Positions 62,795 through 64,000 of a DNA stretch of 64,000 nucleotides are shown here, piece by piece; positions within the stretch are counted from its first letter, which is position 1; every line of letters begins with the position of its first letter. Below the pieces are notes generated by a model. That model was not told the origin of the DNA and searched no databases. It saw only the letters and a program-made list of their open reading frames with translations. Position numbers and translations under genes: made by a program. The stretch comes from Phycisphaerae bacterium. Its GTDB lineage: Bacteria > Planctomycetota > Phycisphaerae > UBA1845 > PWPN01. The stretch lies in NCBI GenBank assembly GCA_018003015.1, contig JAGNEZ010000030.1:1-64000 (forward strand), in the 5' to 3' direction.

Positions 62795-63305
62795 CGAGTG
62801 CCCCTCCGAATTAGAGATACGTACCCGTCGCACGCAGCATTCCACGCGAACGCTGCGACCGCGAGCTTGCTTCCATCTGTATGCCCGCTATTGGAGAGGT
62901 GTACGGTCTTCTTTTCCTCCTAGCGAGCCAACTTCATGTTAAGGAAATCACCCCTTGCCTGTCAAGACCCTTGTCGCCAAAAACGAGGGCTGGACGGGGG
63001 TGGCGGCCGGGCAGTCCTTGGCGGGTCCTGGGGACGGTTTCGGCTGTAGAGGCCTCCCTGAACGGCCATCTCGCCGGTTCGTGTGCCGAACAGGCGGATT
63101 AAAGTTTCACTGTTTTTACCTACGCCTGCGGCTTCGGCTTTCCGAACGCCGTTTTCGGGGGATGGAAGGCCCCTGCCCGGCTGCCGAAGCCTGTTGCGGA
63201 GGTCGGTTCTGGGGTAACGTGTGTTCGGATGAGTTTGGGTGGCCGGCTTCGACAAGGCGACCCGTTCCGATCGTAGTGCGGCAGGTGCCAGAGAAGGCTG
63301 CTCCG
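62795..63305. other. Divergent promoter region, no gene
   Basis: 511 bases between the PEP-CTERM gene (minus) and the hydrolase (plus). No convincing coding frame. The only AT-rich island is around 63102-63120 (GGATTAAAGTTTCACTGTTT), 185-200 bases before the hydrolase start, which could be a promoter; I could not fix its -10. The PEP-CTERM side has AT-rich sequence near 62928-62948. Confidence 0.4.
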
Positions 63306-64000
63306 ATGACCGATTCAGTTTCGCCGGCTTCGAAGGGGGGATGTGCTGCCGAGACCTGCGAGGGGCGAAGGCCCTTGGGCTGGCGGTCTCGGGCGGGGTG
63401 GCGTTTCGCCGGGTATCTCGTTTTGGCCTACGTGGCCTGGTGCGCCCTTCTGTACTTCATGCAGGATGGGATCGTATTCCCGCGGGAGCTGGCGGGTACG
63501 GGAAACTCGACTCCGCCGGCGGGCACCATTGTGATGACCGAGCAGATCGAGGGTGGGGGGCAGGTTCTGGCCTGGTTCGTGGCCGCGCCGGGATTGAGCC
63601 CCGAACGGCCCGGGCCACTGGTGATGTTCTTCCATGGGAATGCGGAGTTGATCGATGGTCAGGGCGACCTTGTTCGCGCCTACGGTCGCCTGGGGTGCTC
63701 GGTTCTGCTGCCCGAATATCGCGGCTATGGTCGGTGCGGAGGCGTGCCTTCGGAGAGCGGCCTCGTCCAGGACGCGGTGCGGTTTCTTGACCGGGCAGCC
63801 AAGCTGCCCGGCGTGGATCCCTCGCGCATCGTGCTGCACGGCAGGTCACTCGGCGGCGGGGTCTCGGCCCAGGTCGCAGCCCATCGCCCTCCGGCAGCTC
63901 TCGTTCTCCAATCGACGTTCATGAGCACGATTCCTCTGGCCCATCGCTACGGCGTGCCCGGCTTCCTCTCCAAACACACCTTTCGGACCGATCGGGTTGT
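63306..64000 (+). CDS. Alpha/beta hydrolase, membrane-anchored, 3' end beyond the window
   Basis: The frame opens with ATG at 63306 (MTDSVSPASK) and is still open at base 64000 (231 codons). Residues ~34-52 form a membrane anchor (AGYLVLAYVAWCALLYFMQ). Then comes an alpha/beta hydrolase core: oxyanion-loop FFHGNAEL (~110), YRGYGRCGG (~138), and nucleophile elbow LHGRSLGGG (~178-186) with Ser as expected. This matches the YfhR/BEM46/ABHD13-like subfamily. The acid and His of the triad lie outside. AGAAGG lies upstream of the start. Confidence 0.85.
   Translation, partial: MTDSVSPASKGGCAAETCEGRRPLGWRSRAGWRFAGYLVLAYVAWCALLYFMQDGIVFPRELAGTGNSTPPAGTIVMTEQIEGGGQVLAWFVAAPGLSPERPGPLVMFFHGNAELIDGQGDLVRAYGRLGCSVLLPEYRGYGRCGGVPSESGLVQDAVRFLDRAAKLPGVDPSRIVLHGRSLGGGVSAQVAAHRPPAALVLQSTFMSTIPLAHRYGVPGFLSKHTFRTDRV

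Noticed and set aside
1-64000. tRNA genes, CRISPR arrays, insertion sequences, prophage
   Set aside because: I looked for tRNA T-arm sequence in the gaps, regularly spaced repeats, transposase motifs and phage structural genes and saw none; this was by eye, without a covariance search.

Overview
The window is GC-rich bacterial chromosome, and its gene content points to a Planctomycetota lineage, probably near Phycisphaerae. The lineage call is an inference from these signs: a PEP-CTERM-tagged secreted protein, secreted PQQ-like propellers with the DWPQ(W/F)RGP start common in planctomycetes, a Kdo transferase (so LPS), GTG and TTG starts behind good Shine-Dalgarno sites, and a redox set (NfnAB-like, NuoEF-like) typical of anaerobes. 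No rRNA, tRNA, CRISPR array or insertion sequence was seen. RNase P RNA is present. Genes run off both edges: a secreted carbohydrate-active-type protein on the left (1-1804, minus) and an alpha/beta hydrolase on the right (63306-64000, plus). Layout. 2.2-10.3 kb: a complete kdp operon on the minus strand, in the order 27-aa membrane ORF, kdpF, kdpA, kdpB, kdpC, kdpD, kdpE. It has an 11-bp-period direct repeat upstream that looks like a KdpE operator. A divergent methyltransferase follows, then a metal-efflux-type permease. 13.0-19.2 kb: a minus-strand operon of a YbjN-domain protein, a GT4 glycosyltransferase, an ABC ATPase and a very large FtsX-type permease. 19.8-27.4 kb: a seven-gene minus-strand array: Pro/Ala-rich protein, coiled-coil protein, FGE/SUMF1-fold protein, zinc-ribbon GTPase, GAP1-N2-like protein and two TPR proteins. 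Most neighbours overlap or nearly touch. The GAP1 and GTPase families belong to predicted NTP-dependent biological conflict systems, and this array is the best candidate here for an undescribed system. 27.6-33.0 kb: an enolase-superfamily enzyme, asparaginyl-tRNA synthetase and an NfnAB-like pair. 33.3-36.3 kb: two small lipoproteins, an OprB-type porin and rnpB. 36.4-46 kb: an HDOD-GGDEF regulator, a single-domain response regulator, a double M16 protease, a cyclodeaminase-like protein, a zinc-ribbon protein, ScpB, Kdo transferase and glutamate 5-kinase. 46-58.5 kb: an Asp/Tyr repeat lipoprotein, two PQQ-like propeller proteins flanking a glycosidase-like protein, then a tightly coupled five-gene redox operon. 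That operon encodes an NHL propeller, a Tat ferredoxin, a NapH-like membrane Fe-S protein, a membrane-anchored NuoE-NuoF fusion and a NuoG/GltD hybrid flavoprotein, and it reads as a membrane NAD(H)-linked electron-transfer complex with no obvious named homologue. 58.5-64 kb: a PfkB kinase, an O6-alkylguanine repair protein, a CpaE/TadZ-like ATPase, a PEP-CTERM protein with a clear intrinsic terminator, and the hydrolase.
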